A stretch of 64,000 bases of DNA from Algorimicrobium algoritergicola (lineage in GTDB: Bacteria; Bacteroidota; Bacteroidia; Flavobacteriales; Flavobacteriaceae). This document shows positions 1-8,661 of this stretch, in pieces; positions within the stretch are counted from its first letter, which is position 1, and each line of letters opens with the position of its first letter. The notes under the pieces were generated by a model. The model did no database searches. It was not told where the DNA came from and worked only from the letters and a program-made list of their open reading frames with translations. The position numbers were made by a program, and so were the translations under genes. Where the stretch lies: positions 744,001 to 808,000 of the forward strand of contig NZ_VSKL01000001.1 of NCBI RefSeq assembly GCF_008086165.1, read 5' to 3'.

Positions 1-50
1 TGAAATGAATTGAAATGACCATTTTTGTTTCAGTTGAAAATATAAAAGTT

Positions 51-1463
51 ATGGATAGAATAAAGTTGGCTTTAAAATTTGCCCTTACTGTGTGTGTGAT
101 ATTCCATGTAATAGGTTTTCTATTTGCTATATACCTATCAGATTGGGAGACCACTTTAACCGATTTTAGATATATAGGACCAATTACTATTTCTCACTTT
201 CTGTTTCCTTGTTTTTTAGCAGTGTATTTTTATGAAGACACCGTTTTTTCTAGTTGGCGTAATGTCATGAATATGCTTTTGAAACCTGCTTTAATAGCAT
301 TTTTAATGCTTTATGTCATTGTTTTTATTACGATGAGTAATAAGGATTTCGCTGTTTCCTTTTTCAATATAGCATCGTTGTTTAATGCTATTATTGCTTT
401 TTTTATTACACTTTTTAGTTCATTTATTTATTTTATATTAACGAGTAAACCTAATAAATCAGTACATACCGCAATTAATTTATCTCTTGGAATAGTCCTT
501 TTGTTGAGTTTAGTTAGTAGTGTGATTTATAGTTTAATTTTGAGTGTTATGGGAAGTAATTTTGTGTCTGCAAAGACTTTCGGCCCTATTATATTTCAAG
601 GCGTATTAGTGACTTTTAGTACCTATACTTTTTTTGATGTTATCAAGACTAAAAATTTGAATAGGCTGAAAAGTAATTTTTTAATTTTTTGTCTTTATGT
701 GTTCAATATTCTAATATTACCACTTATTTCTTTTGTTGTATCTGCGCCAGATGTCATGCACGTAAAACTCATTAAAATAGTTCAATCAATAACGGTAATT
801 AGCCCTTATTATTTATTTATCACTTTGGGTATTCATGTCTATTATTTATACAATCGTAATAAAAGCGAAAAGGAATTTTTAGCGCAACAAGGTCTTTCGG
901 CTAATTTGAAATATCAACAATTAAAATCGCAATTAAGTCCTCATTTTCTATTTAATAATTTAAGTGTTTTAACGGCTTTAATTGAAGAGAATCAGGAAAA
1001 AGCAGGTCAATTTTCTCAAAATTTATCAGATGTTTATCGGTATTTTTTAAATCAAGAACATCAAGATTTAGTGACATTGGAGGACGAATTAACTTTTGCA
1101 AAACACTATCTCAATTTGCTTAAAATTCGATTTGAAAATGCATTACATATTTCATTCAATTTAGAAAATCCACGTGATATTAATTATTATGTTTTGCCAT
1201 TATCATTACAGCAAGTATTTGAGAATATTATAAAACATAATGAAATATCTGTTGCTATACCTATGAAAGTTTCGCTTTCTATAGAAGATGATTACTTAAT
1301 AATTTCGAACAAAATCAATCTTAAAAAAACTCAAAATTCGTTACCAAAAACAGGAATTGAGAATATGCGAAAACGCTATTCGTATTTTACGAATCAGTTA
1401 ATAGTAGTAACTTCGGAAAGCGTTTCATACACGATAAAATTACCATTAATTAAAACTGAATGA
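51..1463 (+). CDS. LytS-type sensor histidine kinase (His_kinase family)
   Basis: This is a membrane sensor kinase. The N-terminal ~270 residues contain about six to eight hydrophobic segments. The cytoplasmic part carries the His_kinase (PF06580) phosphoacceptor motif SPHFLFN with His at about residue 298, and an N-box-like stretch QVFENIIKHN. In this family the kinase autophosphorylates and passes phosphate to a LytTR regulator, which is exactly the next gene and overlaps its stop by 4 bases. I chose the ATG at 51 (MDRIK), just before the first membrane helix, over an in-frame ATG at 15 with almost no visible upstream sequence. The signal it senses cannot be read from the sequence. Confidence 0.85.
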   Translation: MDRIKLALKFALTVCVIFHVIGFLFAIYLSDWETTLTDFRYIGPITISHFLFPCFLAVYFYEDTVFSSWRNVMNMLLKPALIAFLMLYVIVFITMSNKDFAVSFFNIASLFNAIIAFFITLFSSFIYFILTSKPNKSVHTAINLSLGIVLLLSLVSSVIYSLILSVMGSNFVSAKTFGPIIFQGVLVTFSTYTFFDVIKTKNLNRLKSNFLIFCLYVFNILILPLISFVVSAPDVMHVKLIKIVQSITVISPYYLFITLGIHVYYLYNRNKSEKEFLAQQGLSANLKYQQLKSQLSPHFLFNNLSVLTALIEENQEKAGQFSQNLSDVYRYFLNQEHQDLVTLEDELTFAKHYLNLLKIRFENALHISFNLENPRDINYYVLPLSLQQVFENIIKHNEISVAIPMKVSLSIEDDYLIISNKINLKKTQNSLPKTGIENMRKRYSYFTNQLIVVTSESVSYTIKLPLIKTE

Positions 1464-2206
1464 CGATGAAAGTTCTTATTATAGAAGATGAGTTGCTATC
1501 AAGCCGGCGTTTAGAGCGTATGGTGAGCAATTTGGACTGTGAAATTCTGGCATCTTTTGTTTCCGTAAAGAAAACGGTTTCGTGGCTGCAAAATAATAAG
1601 CATCCCGACGTTTTATTTCTTGATATTCAATTATCGGATGGTTTATGTTTTGAGATTTTTGATCAGGTTGATGTTTCATCTGCCATAGTTTTCACAACTG
1701 CTTTTAGTGATTACAGTTTAGAGGCCTTTGATTATAACAGTTTATCCTATTTATTAAAGCCTATAAATATGGAAAAACTGGAAATAGCTGTTCAAAAAGC
1801 CAAAACAGTTATCACGAGTAAAGAAGCCGTTAAAGCTTTGAGGAATTTGATTCAAACAGAAGCTATTTCGCAATATAAAAACACATTTCCAGTAAAAATT
1901 GGAACAGCCATAAAAATAATTGATATTTCAGAAATTTCTTGTTTTTACAGTTTAGAGAATAGCACCTATATTCATGCTCAAGGGGCTAATTATATTATAA
2001 ATTATTCCTTGTCAACCCTAGTAGATATTCTGAATCCGCAACTCTTTTTTCAGATAAGCAGGAAATGTATTATTAACAAAAAGATCATAAAAAGTATAAA
2101 GCAGATTAAAAATGGCAGATTACAAGTAATTGCGGGTTCGTTTACTGAATTTGTTATGCTAGTAAGCCGAGAACGTGCAAAACATTTTAAAGCTTGGTTG
2201 GAGTAG
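1460..2206 (+). CDS. LytTR-family response regulator
   Basis: The protein has two domains. Residues 1-120 are a receiver domain with the acidic pocket near EDE (residues 9-11) and the phosphoacceptor Asp at about residue 55 in FLDIQ. Residues ~145-248 are a LytTR DNA-binding domain, with the typical ISRKCIINKK stretch in the second half. The start overlaps the kinase stop (ATGA), so the pair is translationally coupled and forms one two-component system. A second ATG six bases later (MKVLIIEDE) is an equally good start. Target genes are unknown; LytTR regulators often act on nearby or cell-envelope genes. Confidence 0.88.
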   Translation: MTMKVLIIEDELLSSRRLERMVSNLDCEILASFVSVKKTVSWLQNNKHPDVLFLDIQLSDGLCFEIFDQVDVSSAIVFTTAFSDYSLEAFDYNSLSYLLKPINMEKLEIAVQKAKTVITSKEAVKALRNLIQTEAISQYKNTFPVKIGTAIKIIDISEISCFYSLENSTYIHAQGANYIINYSLSTLVDILNPQLFFQISRKCIINKKIIKSIKQIKNGRLQVIAGSFTEFVMLVSRERAKHFKAWLE

Positions 2207-2229
2207 GGTTACTTTACTATTAAGTTGCT

Positions 2230-2258
2230 ATACGTAAATTATACGTACATTTATCGTA
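2230..2258. promoter_or_regulatory. Candidate operator of the toxin-antitoxin operon
   Basis: Two copies of ATACGTA (2230-2236 and 2241-2247), each containing the self-complementary TACGTA, lie 11 bp apart, and a third CGTA follows at 2255-2258. They sit directly upstream of the antitoxin start at 2272. Antitoxins usually repress their own operon by binding such paired sites, so this is a reasonable operator by position. That role is inference. Confidence 0.45.
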
Positions 2259-2271
2259 AAAATTTTTGAAT

Positions 2272-2520
2272 ATGAAATCTACAAAAAAGCGAAAAGAAGT
2301 CGTTTTAGATGAGGAAACTCTTGCCATTCTTGAAGAAAAGGCCAAAAGTCAAGGTCGGAATTTAAAAAATTATATGGAGTTTGTTTTGCGTGAGGATGCG
2401 AATGCTTTTGAGCCATCAGAGGAATATAAAGTCATGATGGAAAAAATGATTGATGACCATAATTCTGGTAAATCTAATTATATGAGTGAATCTGAATTCA
2501 GAAAAGCCATTAAGAAATAG
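2272..2520 (+). CDS. RelB/ParD-like antitoxin
   Basis: This small, charged protein of about 82 residues starts with a Lys-rich stretch (KSTKKRKEVVLDEETLAIL) that resembles a ribbon-helix-helix DNA-binding fold. It ends in an acidic, probably flexible tail (ESEFRKAIKK), as expected of antitoxins that wrap a RelE/ParE toxin. The next gene is a ParE-like toxin whose start overlaps this stop by one base. An in-frame TTG at 2266 is possible, but the ATG at 2272 is preferred. The call rests mostly on size, fold pattern and partner. Confidence 0.72.
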   Translation: MKSTKKRKEVVLDEETLAILEEKAKSQGRNLKNYMEFVLREDANAFEPSEEYKVMMEKMIDDHNSGKSNYMSESEFRKAIKK

Positions 2521-2795
2521 TGACTTATATCCTTAAGTTTCAAGAAAACAGTTTATATGATTTCAATGAAGGTTTATCATATTACAAAAAAATATCTAAA
2601 ACTTTAGCAGAACGTTTTTTCGATGAGTTTTGGATCTGTGTGGCAGATTTAAAGAAAAACCCGAATGCTTGTCAAATTCGATATTTAAATATTAGAATTA
2701 TCCAAATACAGAGATTTCCATTCACTATTCATTTTTTAATTGAAAATAATGTAATTTATGTTCAACGGGTGTTGCATGATAAACGTTATTATTAA
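2520..2795 (+). CDS. ParE/RelE-superfamily toxin
   Basis: The protein is 91 residues, the usual size for this family. It has the N-terminal helices and the C-terminal beta strand ending in VIYVQRVLHDKRYY, a signature of the type II ParE/RelE fold (compare the common ending LHxKRxP). The start is a GTG that overlaps the last base of the antitoxin stop, so the two are translationally coupled. Whether it acts on gyrase (ParE-like) or on ribosome-bound mRNA (RelE-like) cannot be decided from sequence. The 3' end abuts the convergent rnhA gene. Confidence 0.75.
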   Translation: MTYILKFQENSLYDFNEGLSYYKKISKTLAERFFDEFWICVADLKKNPNACQIRYLNIRIIQIQRFPFTIHFLIENNVIYVQRVLHDKRYY

Positions 2796-2796
2796 T

Positions 2797-3438
2797 TTAC
2801 TTCCGCCCAAAATCTGCAGGAATTTCTCCCCAAGCTTTCGTTTCCCATTTTACAATAGTGGTTGTGTACGTATTTTCTTTTAGCCATTTTACACCACGAT
2901 CTACCAATTCAAAGAGTTTTTCGTTTTTAGTACTACGTGGTAGTTTGGTGTTGCAGGTTTTTTTGCGCACCCAACTCATGGCTATTTTAGAATCGGTGTA
3001 CAAAATCCGTTCGCTATTATGTTGCTTTAAAAATGCTAATCCGTGAACAAGTGCTAAAAATTCGCCAATATTATTAGTCCCTTCTGGAAAAGGACCTTGA
3101 ATAAATAATTGTTTTTTACTTTTGGTATCTACACCTCTATATTCCATAATACCTGGATTTCCAGATGAAGCGGCATCAACAGATATAGAATTATAATTTG
3201 GAAGGCCTATTTTTTTGAGTTGGGCTTCAGACAATTCACTTTTAAAGTCTTTCTTCTTGCCAATAAAATCTTTGTAATTACTGTTTAAGGCTTTTTTGGC
3301 TGCATCAAAGGTGTCAAAAGATTTATAAATCGCACCTTGGTAATCCTTAACCTGCGCTTTGCAGTCGTTCCAAGTTTCAAAAACACCAGTTTTATGACCT
3401 TTCCAAACGGTATAATATTTCTTTTTCTTTTTACTCAA
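2797..3438 (-). CDS. rnhA: Ribonuclease HI with N-terminal viroplasmin domain
   Basis: This enzyme degrades the RNA strand of RNA-DNA hybrids. Residues ~5-50 form a viroplasmin-like hybrid-binding domain (YYTVWKGHKTGVFETWNDC, then IYKSFDTFDAAKKAL). The RNase H fold follows from about residue 80, with the acidic catalytic residues in SVDAASSGNPG, NIGEFLALVHG and YTDSKIAMSW. The length of 213 aa fits the Bacteroidota fused form. It lies downstream of purN on the same strand, with about 90 bp between that contain a short dispersed repeat. The gene is ordinary and complete. Confidence 0.92.
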   Translation of the reverse strand: MSKKKKKYYTVWKGHKTGVFETWNDCKAQVKDYQGAIYKSFDTFDAAKKALNSNYKDFIGKKKDFKSELSEAQLKKIGLPNYNSISVDAASSGNPGIMEYRGVDTKSKKQLFIQGPFPEGTNNIGEFLALVHGLAFLKQHNSERILYTDSKIAMSWVRKKTCNTKLPRSTKNEKLFELVDRGVKWLKENTYTTTIVKWETKAWGEIPADFGRK

Positions 3439-3517
3439 GGTGAAAATTATTTTAAATTACTTCTCGATACAAAATCTCAATATTTCAATTTTACTCCAAG
3501 TGACGTTCGTTCAAGTT

Positions 3518-3531
3518 GAGCATAGCGAACT
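3518..3531. repeat. Short dispersed repeat GAGCATAGCGAACT
   Basis: This 14-mer matches GAGCGTAGCGAACT at 13778-13791 at 13 of 14 positions. Here it overlaps the first two bases of the purN stop codon, between purN and rnhA. The surrounding bases (GTTCG upstream and CGAAC at the end) can pair into a small hairpin. It looks like a member of an intergenic repeat family; only two copies are visible in this window. Confidence 0.4.
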
Positions 3532-4099
3532 ATTTTTCAATTAATAATTTATTTACCACCTTCGGAAAATGTTCCATTTCCAAAGCATGAATTTTTTCGG
3601 CCACATTTTCGGCTGTATCAGTAGGTAAAACAGGACAGGTTGCTTGAAATATGAGTGCACCTTCATCATAATGTTCGTTTACATAATGAATACTAATACC
3701 TGATTCTACTTCTTTATTAGTAACAATAGCATGATGAACATGCATGCCATACATACCTTTACCACCATAATTGGGCAAAAGTGCAGGATGAATATTAATA
3801 ACTTTATTTGGAAATGCTGCCAAGATATGTTCGGGAAATTTCCAAAGAAAACCAGCTAACACAATTAAATCTGGTTGGAAGGTTTTTAGGATATTCAATA
3901 CATCATCCGACTTTGAAAACGCTTGCCTATTGAATGAAAATGCGCTAATGTTTAGATTTTTAGCCCGATCCAATACTTTGGCATGAGGATTGTTAGTCAT
4001 AACATGCGTAACTTCAACATGCGCGTTGTTTAGAAAAAACCTAATTAAATTTTCAGCATTAGATCCAGATCCGGACGCAAAAATTACAATACGTTTCAT
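3530..4099 (-). CDS. purN: Phosphoribosylglycinamide formyltransferase (PurN)
   Basis: The enzyme transfers a formyl group from 10-formyl-THF to GAR in purine synthesis. Visible family features are the N-terminal phosphate-binding stretch IFASGSGSNAENLI, the catalytic INIHPALLP (Asn and His), the loop NYGGKGMYG, and YDEG with the catalytic Asp. The protein has about 189 residues when started at MKRIVIF. The longer reading frame from 4114 adds five unlikely residues. The gene diverges from acpP, which is a common Flavobacteriia arrangement. Confidence 0.93.
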   Translation of the reverse strand: MKRIVIFASGSGSNAENLIRFFLNNAHVEVTHVMTNNPHAKVLDRAKNLNISAFSFNRQAFSKSDDVLNILKTFQPDLIVLAGFLWKFPEHILAAFPNKVINIHPALLPNYGGKGMYGMHVHHAIVTNKEVESGISIHYVNEHYDEGALIFQATCPVLPTDTAENVAEKIHALEMEHFPKVVNKLLIEK

Positions 4100-4244
4100 A
4101 TAGCAGCTTGTCATGTCATGATTAGTTCCGCAAAAAAAAGAATAAATTATAACAATTAGAAGGTAAAAAGGATTTACTTAAAGGAAATTTAGTAAATTAC
4201 AACCACATTTTTGCAGTAAAGGTGTGGAATAAGAATAAAATTTT

Positions 4245-4252
4245 TATTTTTG
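4245..4252 (+). promoter_or_regulatory. Promoter -7 element for acpP-fabF
   Basis: TATTTTTG matches the Bacteroidota -7 consensus TAnnTTTG and lies 31 bases before the acpP ATG. No clear -33 TTG sits at the ideal distance, so only the downstream half is well supported. Confidence 0.5.
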
Positions 4253-4283
4253 CCAACTAATTAAAACTTAAAATTAAAAGATT

Positions 4284-4517
4284 ATGTCAGACATTGCATC
4301 AAGAGTAAAAGCGATTATCGTAGACAAATTAGGTGTTGATGAAAACGAAGTTGTAACTGAAGCTAGCTTCACGAACGATTTAGGAGCAGATTCATTAGAC
4401 ACTGTAGAATTAATCATGGAATTCGAAAAAGAATTCGATATTCAAATCCCAGACGATCAAGCAGAAAACATTGCAACGGTTGGTCAAGCTATCTCTTATA
4501 TAGAAACAGCAAAATAA
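4284..4517 (+). CDS. acpP: Acyl carrier protein
   Basis: This 77-residue acidic protein carries growing fatty acyl chains on phosphopantetheine. The attachment serine is Ser37 in [10 protein letters not shown]. Length and helix pattern match bacterial ACP throughout. fabF follows after 13 bp, so the pair is one transcript supplying type II fatty acid synthesis. The start is unambiguous, preceded by an A-rich leader. Confidence 0.97.
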   Translation: MSDIASRVKAIIVDKLGVDENEVVTEASFTNDLGADSLDTVELIMEFEKEFDIQIPDDQAENIATVGQAISYIETAK

Positions 4518-4530
4518 TTCATTAGAATTT

Positions 4531-5781
4531 ATGGAATTAAAGCGAGTTGTAGTTACTGGTTTAGGAGCACTAACACCTATAGGGAATACCAAAGATGAAT
4601 TTTGGGAAGCACTTATTAGTGGGAAGAGTGGTGCTGCACCTATAACGTATTTTGACACTGAAAAGTTCAAAACAAAATTCGCTTGCGAATTAAAAAACTT
4701 TAATGCCACCGATTTTCTTGAAAGAAAAGAAGCGCGAAAAATGGACCGGTTTACGCAGTATGCTATGGTAGCTTCAGATGAAGCTATTGCAGATTCTAAA
4801 CTGGACCTAAACGCGGTAAACAAATTAAGAGTCGGTGTTATTTGGGGAGCGGGAATAGGTGGTTTGGAAACCTTCCAGGACGAAGTTTTAAACTTTGCCG
4901 CTGGTGATGGTACACCAAGATTTAACCCATTCTTCATTCCGAAAATGATTGCAGATATTGCACCAGGAAACATTTCCATTAAACATGGATTTATGGGTCC
5001 TAATTATACAACAGTATCTGCTTGTGCATCTTCAGCCAACGCTATGATTGATGCTCTAAACTATATTCGTTTAGGACATTGTGATGTTATAGTAACCGGT
5101 GGAAGTGAAGCTGCAGTAACTATGGCAGGTATGGGTGGTTTTAACGCCATGCATGCCTTATCAACTAGAAATGAAAGCCCAGAAACGGCCTCAAGACCTT
5201 TTGATGCAACCAGAGATGGTTTTGTATTAGGCGAAGGTGCTGGAGCTATTGTTCTAGAAGATTACGAACATGCCAAAGCGCGTGGTGCTAAAATTTATGC
5301 GGAAGTATTAGGAGGCGGAATGTCTTCAGATGCCTACCACATGACAGCACCTCACCCTGAAGGTATTGGTGTGATTGCAGTAATGAGAAATTGTTTAGAA
5401 AACGCAGGCTTAAAACCAGAAGAAGTTGATCATATCAACACGCATGGAACGTCAACACCTCTAGGAGATGTTGCCGAACTGAAAGCAATTTCTGAAGTGT
5501 TTGGAGCGCATGCGAAAAATATTAATATCAATTCAACAAAATCTATGACAGGTCACCTGTTAGGAGCTGCTGGTGCTATTGAGTCTATTGCGTCTATTTT
5601 AGCAATGGAACATGGAATAGTACCACCAACTATAAACCATGAGGTTGCTGATGAAAATATTGATCCTGAATTAAATTTAACATTAAATAAAGCACAAAAA
5701 CGCGATGTTAAGGTAGCCATGAGTAATACGTTTGGTTTTGGTGGCCATAATGCATGCGTATTATTTAAAAAAATTGATTAA
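4531..5781 (+). CDS. fabF: Beta-ketoacyl-ACP synthase II (FabF)
   Basis: The enzyme condenses malonyl-ACP with acyl-ACP during chain elongation. The catalytic triad is visible: Cys at about residue 165 in SACASS, His in HINTHGTSTPLGD, and His in KSMTGHLLGAAG. The C-terminal Gly-rich loop NTFGFGGHN is present. At 416 aa it has the usual length. It follows acpP closely and is followed 7 bp later by rnc. Confidence 0.96.
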   Translation: MELKRVVVTGLGALTPIGNTKDEFWEALISGKSGAAPITYFDTEKFKTKFACELKNFNATDFLERKEARKMDRFTQYAMVASDEAIADSKLDLNAVNKLRVGVIWGAGIGGLETFQDEVLNFAAGDGTPRFNPFFIPKMIADIAPGNISIKHGFMGPNYTTVSACASSANAMIDALNYIRLGHCDVIVTGGSEAAVTMAGMGGFNAMHALSTRNESPETASRPFDATRDGFVLGEGAGAIVLEDYEHAKARGAKIYAEVLGGGMSSDAYHMTAPHPEGIGVIAVMRNCLENAGLKPEEVDHINTHGTSTPLGDVAELKAISEVFGAHAKNININSTKSMTGHLLGAAGAIESIASILAMEHGIVPPTINHEVADENIDPELNLTLNKAQKRDVKVAMSNTFGFGGHNACVLFKKID

Positions 5782-5788
5782 ACAACGA

Positions 5789-6529
5789 ATGAAAAACATT
5801 CGAAACATATTAAATTCCCGTTCAAAAACTGACGGGAATTTTTTTGTATTTATCCATAATATTCTTGGGTTCAAACCCAAAAATATAGCATATTACAGAA
5901 AAGCATTCACCCATCGCTCCATGAATATCAAGGATGCGGAAGGTCAGCCTATTAATTATGAGCGTCTTGAATTTTTAGGTGATGCCATGTTAGGATCCGT
6001 TATTGCATCACATTTGTATTCTGAAGTGCCAAGTGGTGATGAAGGCTATTTAACAAAAATGCGTTCTAAAATTGTGAGTCGTGAGCATCTTAACGAGCTT
6101 GGTAAAGATTTACATTTAATTGATTTAGTTGAAAGTAAAATACCTAAAGGTCATTTTGGCGATAATATTTATGGTAATTTATTTGAAGCATTAGTTGGAG
6201 CCATATTTTTAGATCGTGGGTATAAGTATTGCGAAAAGTTTATCTTCAAAAAAGTCATTATTCCGTATGTGGATATCTCTCAATTGGAAGGTAAAGTTAT
6301 TAGCTACAAAAGCTTACTGATTGAATGGTGCCAGAAGGAGAAAAAAGTTTTCGATTATAACGTTTATGAAGATACTGGCAATGATGACATTCGCCATTTT
6401 GCTGTAAAATTATCTATCGATAATAAAGTAATAGCAAAAGCACGAGCTACCTCCAAGAAAAAGGCGGAAGAAAAAGCGTCTAAACGTGCCTTTTTTGTTT
6501 TTCAAAATCAGATGTCTAAAGATAACTAG
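5789..6529 (+). CDS. rnc: Ribonuclease III
   Basis: This is the double-strand-specific RNase that processes rRNA and structured mRNAs. The RNase III signature ERLEFLGDAMLGS is followed by DKx-type catalytic acids (NLFEALVGAIFLDRGY). A C-terminal dsRNA-binding domain ends in ARATSKKKAEEKASKRAF. I chose the ATG at 5789 (MKNIRNIL), giving 246 aa; the open frame extends into fabF, but that part is not a plausible protein. A terminator-shaped hairpin lies inside the first ~20 codons (5812-5845). The N-terminal residues there resemble flavobacterial RNase III sequences as I recall them, so that segment is probably translated. Confidence 0.92.
   Translation: MKNIRNILNSRSKTDGNFFVFIHNILGFKPKNIAYYRKAFTHRSMNIKDAEGQPINYERLEFLGDAMLGSVIASHLYSEVPSGDEGYLTKMRSKIVSREHLNELGKDLHLIDLVESKIPKGHFGDNIYGNLFEALVGAIFLDRGYKYCEKFIFKKVIIPYVDISQLEGKVISYKSLLIEWCQKEKKVFDYNVYEDTGNDDIRHFAVKLSIDNKVIAKARATSKKKAEEKASKRAFFVFQNQMSKDN
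5812..5845 (+). terminator. Terminator-like hairpin inside the 5' coding part of rnc
   Basis: AAATTCCCGT (5812-5821) pairs perfectly with ACGGGAATTT (5832-5841) around a 10-base loop and is followed by a T run to 5845. By shape it is a rho-independent terminator for acpP-fabF. Its position after the rnc ATG means it would act as an attenuator for rnc. Confidence 0.65.
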
Positions 6530-6631
6530 CGTATAAAGTCACGATAATGTTTTCATAACATATTCCTGTTAAGTTTAATATAAACAGCATCCAATTATAG
6601 CTATTATACACTATCTTTACAAATAGTTTTG

Positions 6632-7126
6632 ATGATTATGCTAATGCAAAAACTAGACTTAAACGATTTTTTAGATACCATAGATTATGCACTAATTGGT
6701 ATTCATAGCCCTTTAGAAAGTTACCGTTTAGCCTATTTTTTAAATAAAGAATTACAACTTCTTTTATCAAGACAAAAAGAGGATTTAGACTTCGGAAACA
6801 ACACACAATACGAAATTTTTGAATGGGTAGATGCGCATAAATTTGCCACATGGCATTTAGTATCAAATAGCTGCCTAGTTGAAGTAATTACAGCGGAAAA
6901 TGATAATTCTCTATTTGGTTCGCAAGATCAGCGAACTACAGAAACCTATCATTTAATTCCCGAATACAAAACCGTGAATTATTTTTTAAAAATTTCTGAT
7001 GATGCTATTACAGATGATCAAGTTCAGGAGTTTACAAAAAAAATTCAATCAATTCCGAATGTTGTTGCCGCTTATAGTGTCAATCCTTCGGAACTAAAAT
7101 CTAAAAACAACTTAATATTTTATTAA
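6632..7126 (+). CDS. IPExxxVDY family protein
   Basis: This protein of about 164 residues is conserved in Flavobacteriia and has no known biochemical role. The family motif appears as IPEYKTVNY near residue 110 (N in place of the usual D). The N-terminal part (SPLESYRLAYFLNKEL) matches the family pattern. ATGs at 6632, 6638 and 6644 are all possible starts; a promoter-like TATCTTTA at 6612-6619 does not decide among them. Its stop overlaps the pyk start by one base (TAATG), so it is coupled to pyruvate kinase. Confidence 0.8.
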   Translation: MIMLMQKLDLNDFLDTIDYALIGIHSPLESYRLAYFLNKELQLLLSRQKEDLDFGNNTQYEIFEWVDAHKFATWHLVSNSCLVEVITAENDNSLFGSQDQRTTETYHLIPEYKTVNYFLKISDDAITDDQVQEFTKKIQSIPNVVAAYSVNPSELKSKNNLIFY

Positions 7127-8568
7127 TGTTAAAAAGAAAAAAAACAAAAATAGTAGCCACATTAGGACCAGCAACAAGTACGAAAGCCGTTTTAAAGGCC
7201 ATGCTAGATGAAGGTGTAAATGTGTTTAGAATCAACTTTTCACATGCCGATTATAAAGATGTAGAAGAGCGTATTGGAATGATTCGTGAATTAAACGAAG
7301 AGTTTGGATACAACGCAGCCATTTTAGGCGATTTACAAGGCCCGAAATTGCGTGTTGGAACCATGAAAGGTGAGGTGATTGTAAATGAAGGAGACGAAAT
7401 TATTTTTGCAACAGGAAAACGTTTTGAAGGAACTAAAGAACGGGTTTACATGACCTATGATAAGTTTCCGGAAGACGCCAAACCAGGCGAGCGCATTCTG
7501 TTAGATGACGGGAAACTTATTTTTGAAGTCGTATCAACCGATAAAAAATCGGAAGTTAAAGCACGCGTTATTCAAGGTGGACCTTTACGTTCTAAAAAAG
7601 GCGTTAATTTACCAAATACGAATATCTCACAACCTGCTTTAACAGAAAAAGATATTGAAGATGCTATTTTCGCCATTAAAATGGAAGTGGATTGGATGGC
7701 TTTATCGTTTGTACGTCATGCAGAAGATTTAATGCAATTGGAAGAATTAATCAGCAAGCATAGTGAGCATAAAATTCCAATTATTGCTAAAATTGAAAAA
7801 CCAGAAGCGGTAGAAAATATTGATAAAATTGTTGCCTATTGCGATGGTTTAATGGTGGCTCGTGGCGATTTAGGCGTAGAAATTCCAGCGGAAGAAGTGC
7901 CTCTTATTCAAAAACAATTGGTGTTACGTGCTAAACAAGCACGAATTCCGGTAATTATTGCTACTCAAATGATGGAAACTATGATTTCCAGTTTAACACC
8001 AACACGAGCGGAAGTTAATGATGTGGCCAATTCGGTTATGGATGGTGCTGATGCCGTGATGCTTTCGGGTGAAACATCTGTGGGGCAATATCCTGTTCAG
8101 GTAATTAGGCAAATGTCTAATATTATCAAAAGTGTGGAAGATTCCAACTTGATAAAAGTACCACAAATGCCACCTCATATTCGTACCAAACGTTTTATAA
8201 CAAAATCTATCTGTTATCACGCAGCCAATATGGCAAACGAAATTGATGCAAAAGCTATTTCAACATTAACAAATAGTGGTTATACGGCTTTCCAAATTTC
8301 AGCATGGCGACCAAAAGCACATATTTTAGTGTTTACGTCTAACCGCAGAATTTTAACCCAACTGAATTTGCTTTGGGGCGTAAAAGCATTTTTCTATGAC
8401 AAGTTTGTAAGTACAGACGAAACCATTGAAGATGTCAATACCATTGCATGTCAAAAAGGATATTTGGAAGAAGGTGATATGCTGGTGAGTTTGGCTGCTA
8501 TGCCAATCCAAGAAAAAGGAATGGTAAATACGCTTCGCGTTACGGAAATTTCGAGTTGTAATTTTTAA
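7126..8568 (+). CDS. pyk: Pyruvate kinase
   Basis: The enzyme makes pyruvate and ATP from phosphoenolpyruvate, the last step of glycolysis. Clear family features are KIVATLGPAT at the N terminus, GDLQGPKLRVG, the active-site segment IIAKIEKPEAVENID, and MVARGDLGVEI followed by ATQMMETM. At 480 aa it has normal length with a complete C-terminal domain. It is coupled to the IPExxxVDY gene and followed by a strong terminator. A degenerate copy of its last codons occurs at 13613-13699. Confidence 0.97.
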   Translation: MLKRKKTKIVATLGPATSTKAVLKAMLDEGVNVFRINFSHADYKDVEERIGMIRELNEEFGYNAAILGDLQGPKLRVGTMKGEVIVNEGDEIIFATGKRFEGTKERVYMTYDKFPEDAKPGERILLDDGKLIFEVVSTDKKSEVKARVIQGGPLRSKKGVNLPNTNISQPALTEKDIEDAIFAIKMEVDWMALSFVRHAEDLMQLEELISKHSEHKIPIIAKIEKPEAVENIDKIVAYCDGLMVARGDLGVEIPAEEVPLIQKQLVLRAKQARIPVIIATQMMETMISSLTPTRAEVNDVANSVMDGADAVMLSGETSVGQYPVQVIRQMSNIIKSVEDSNLIKVPQMPPHIRTKRFITKSICYHAANMANEIDAKAISTLTNSGYTAFQISAWRPKAHILVFTSNRRILTQLNLLWGVKAFFYDKFVSTDETIEDVNTIACQKGYLEEGDMLVSLAAMPIQEKGMVNTLRVTEISSCNF

Positions 8569-8604
8569 GATTCTAAAAGTAATATTAGTTAAAACATAAT
8601 ATAT

Positions 8605-8640
8605 AAATGCGTTAGCTTTAAAAAACTAACGCATTTTTTA
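8605..8640 (+). terminator. Rho-independent terminator after pyk
   Basis: AAATGCGTTAG (8605-8615) pairs perfectly with CTAACGCATTT (8626-8636), followed by a T-rich tail. It can also serve the convergent aceA transcript. Confidence 0.88.
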
Positions 8641-8661
8641 TATTATAAACTCCGTATAATC

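Noticed and set aside
4410-4979. 189-codon open frame opposite acpP-fabF
   Set aside because: It lies fully across two certain genes on the other strand and its product matches no family.
5732-5788. Upstream extension of rnc into fabF
   Set aside because: The added residues reuse the fabF end in another frame and do not look like RNase III; the ATG at 5789 fits.
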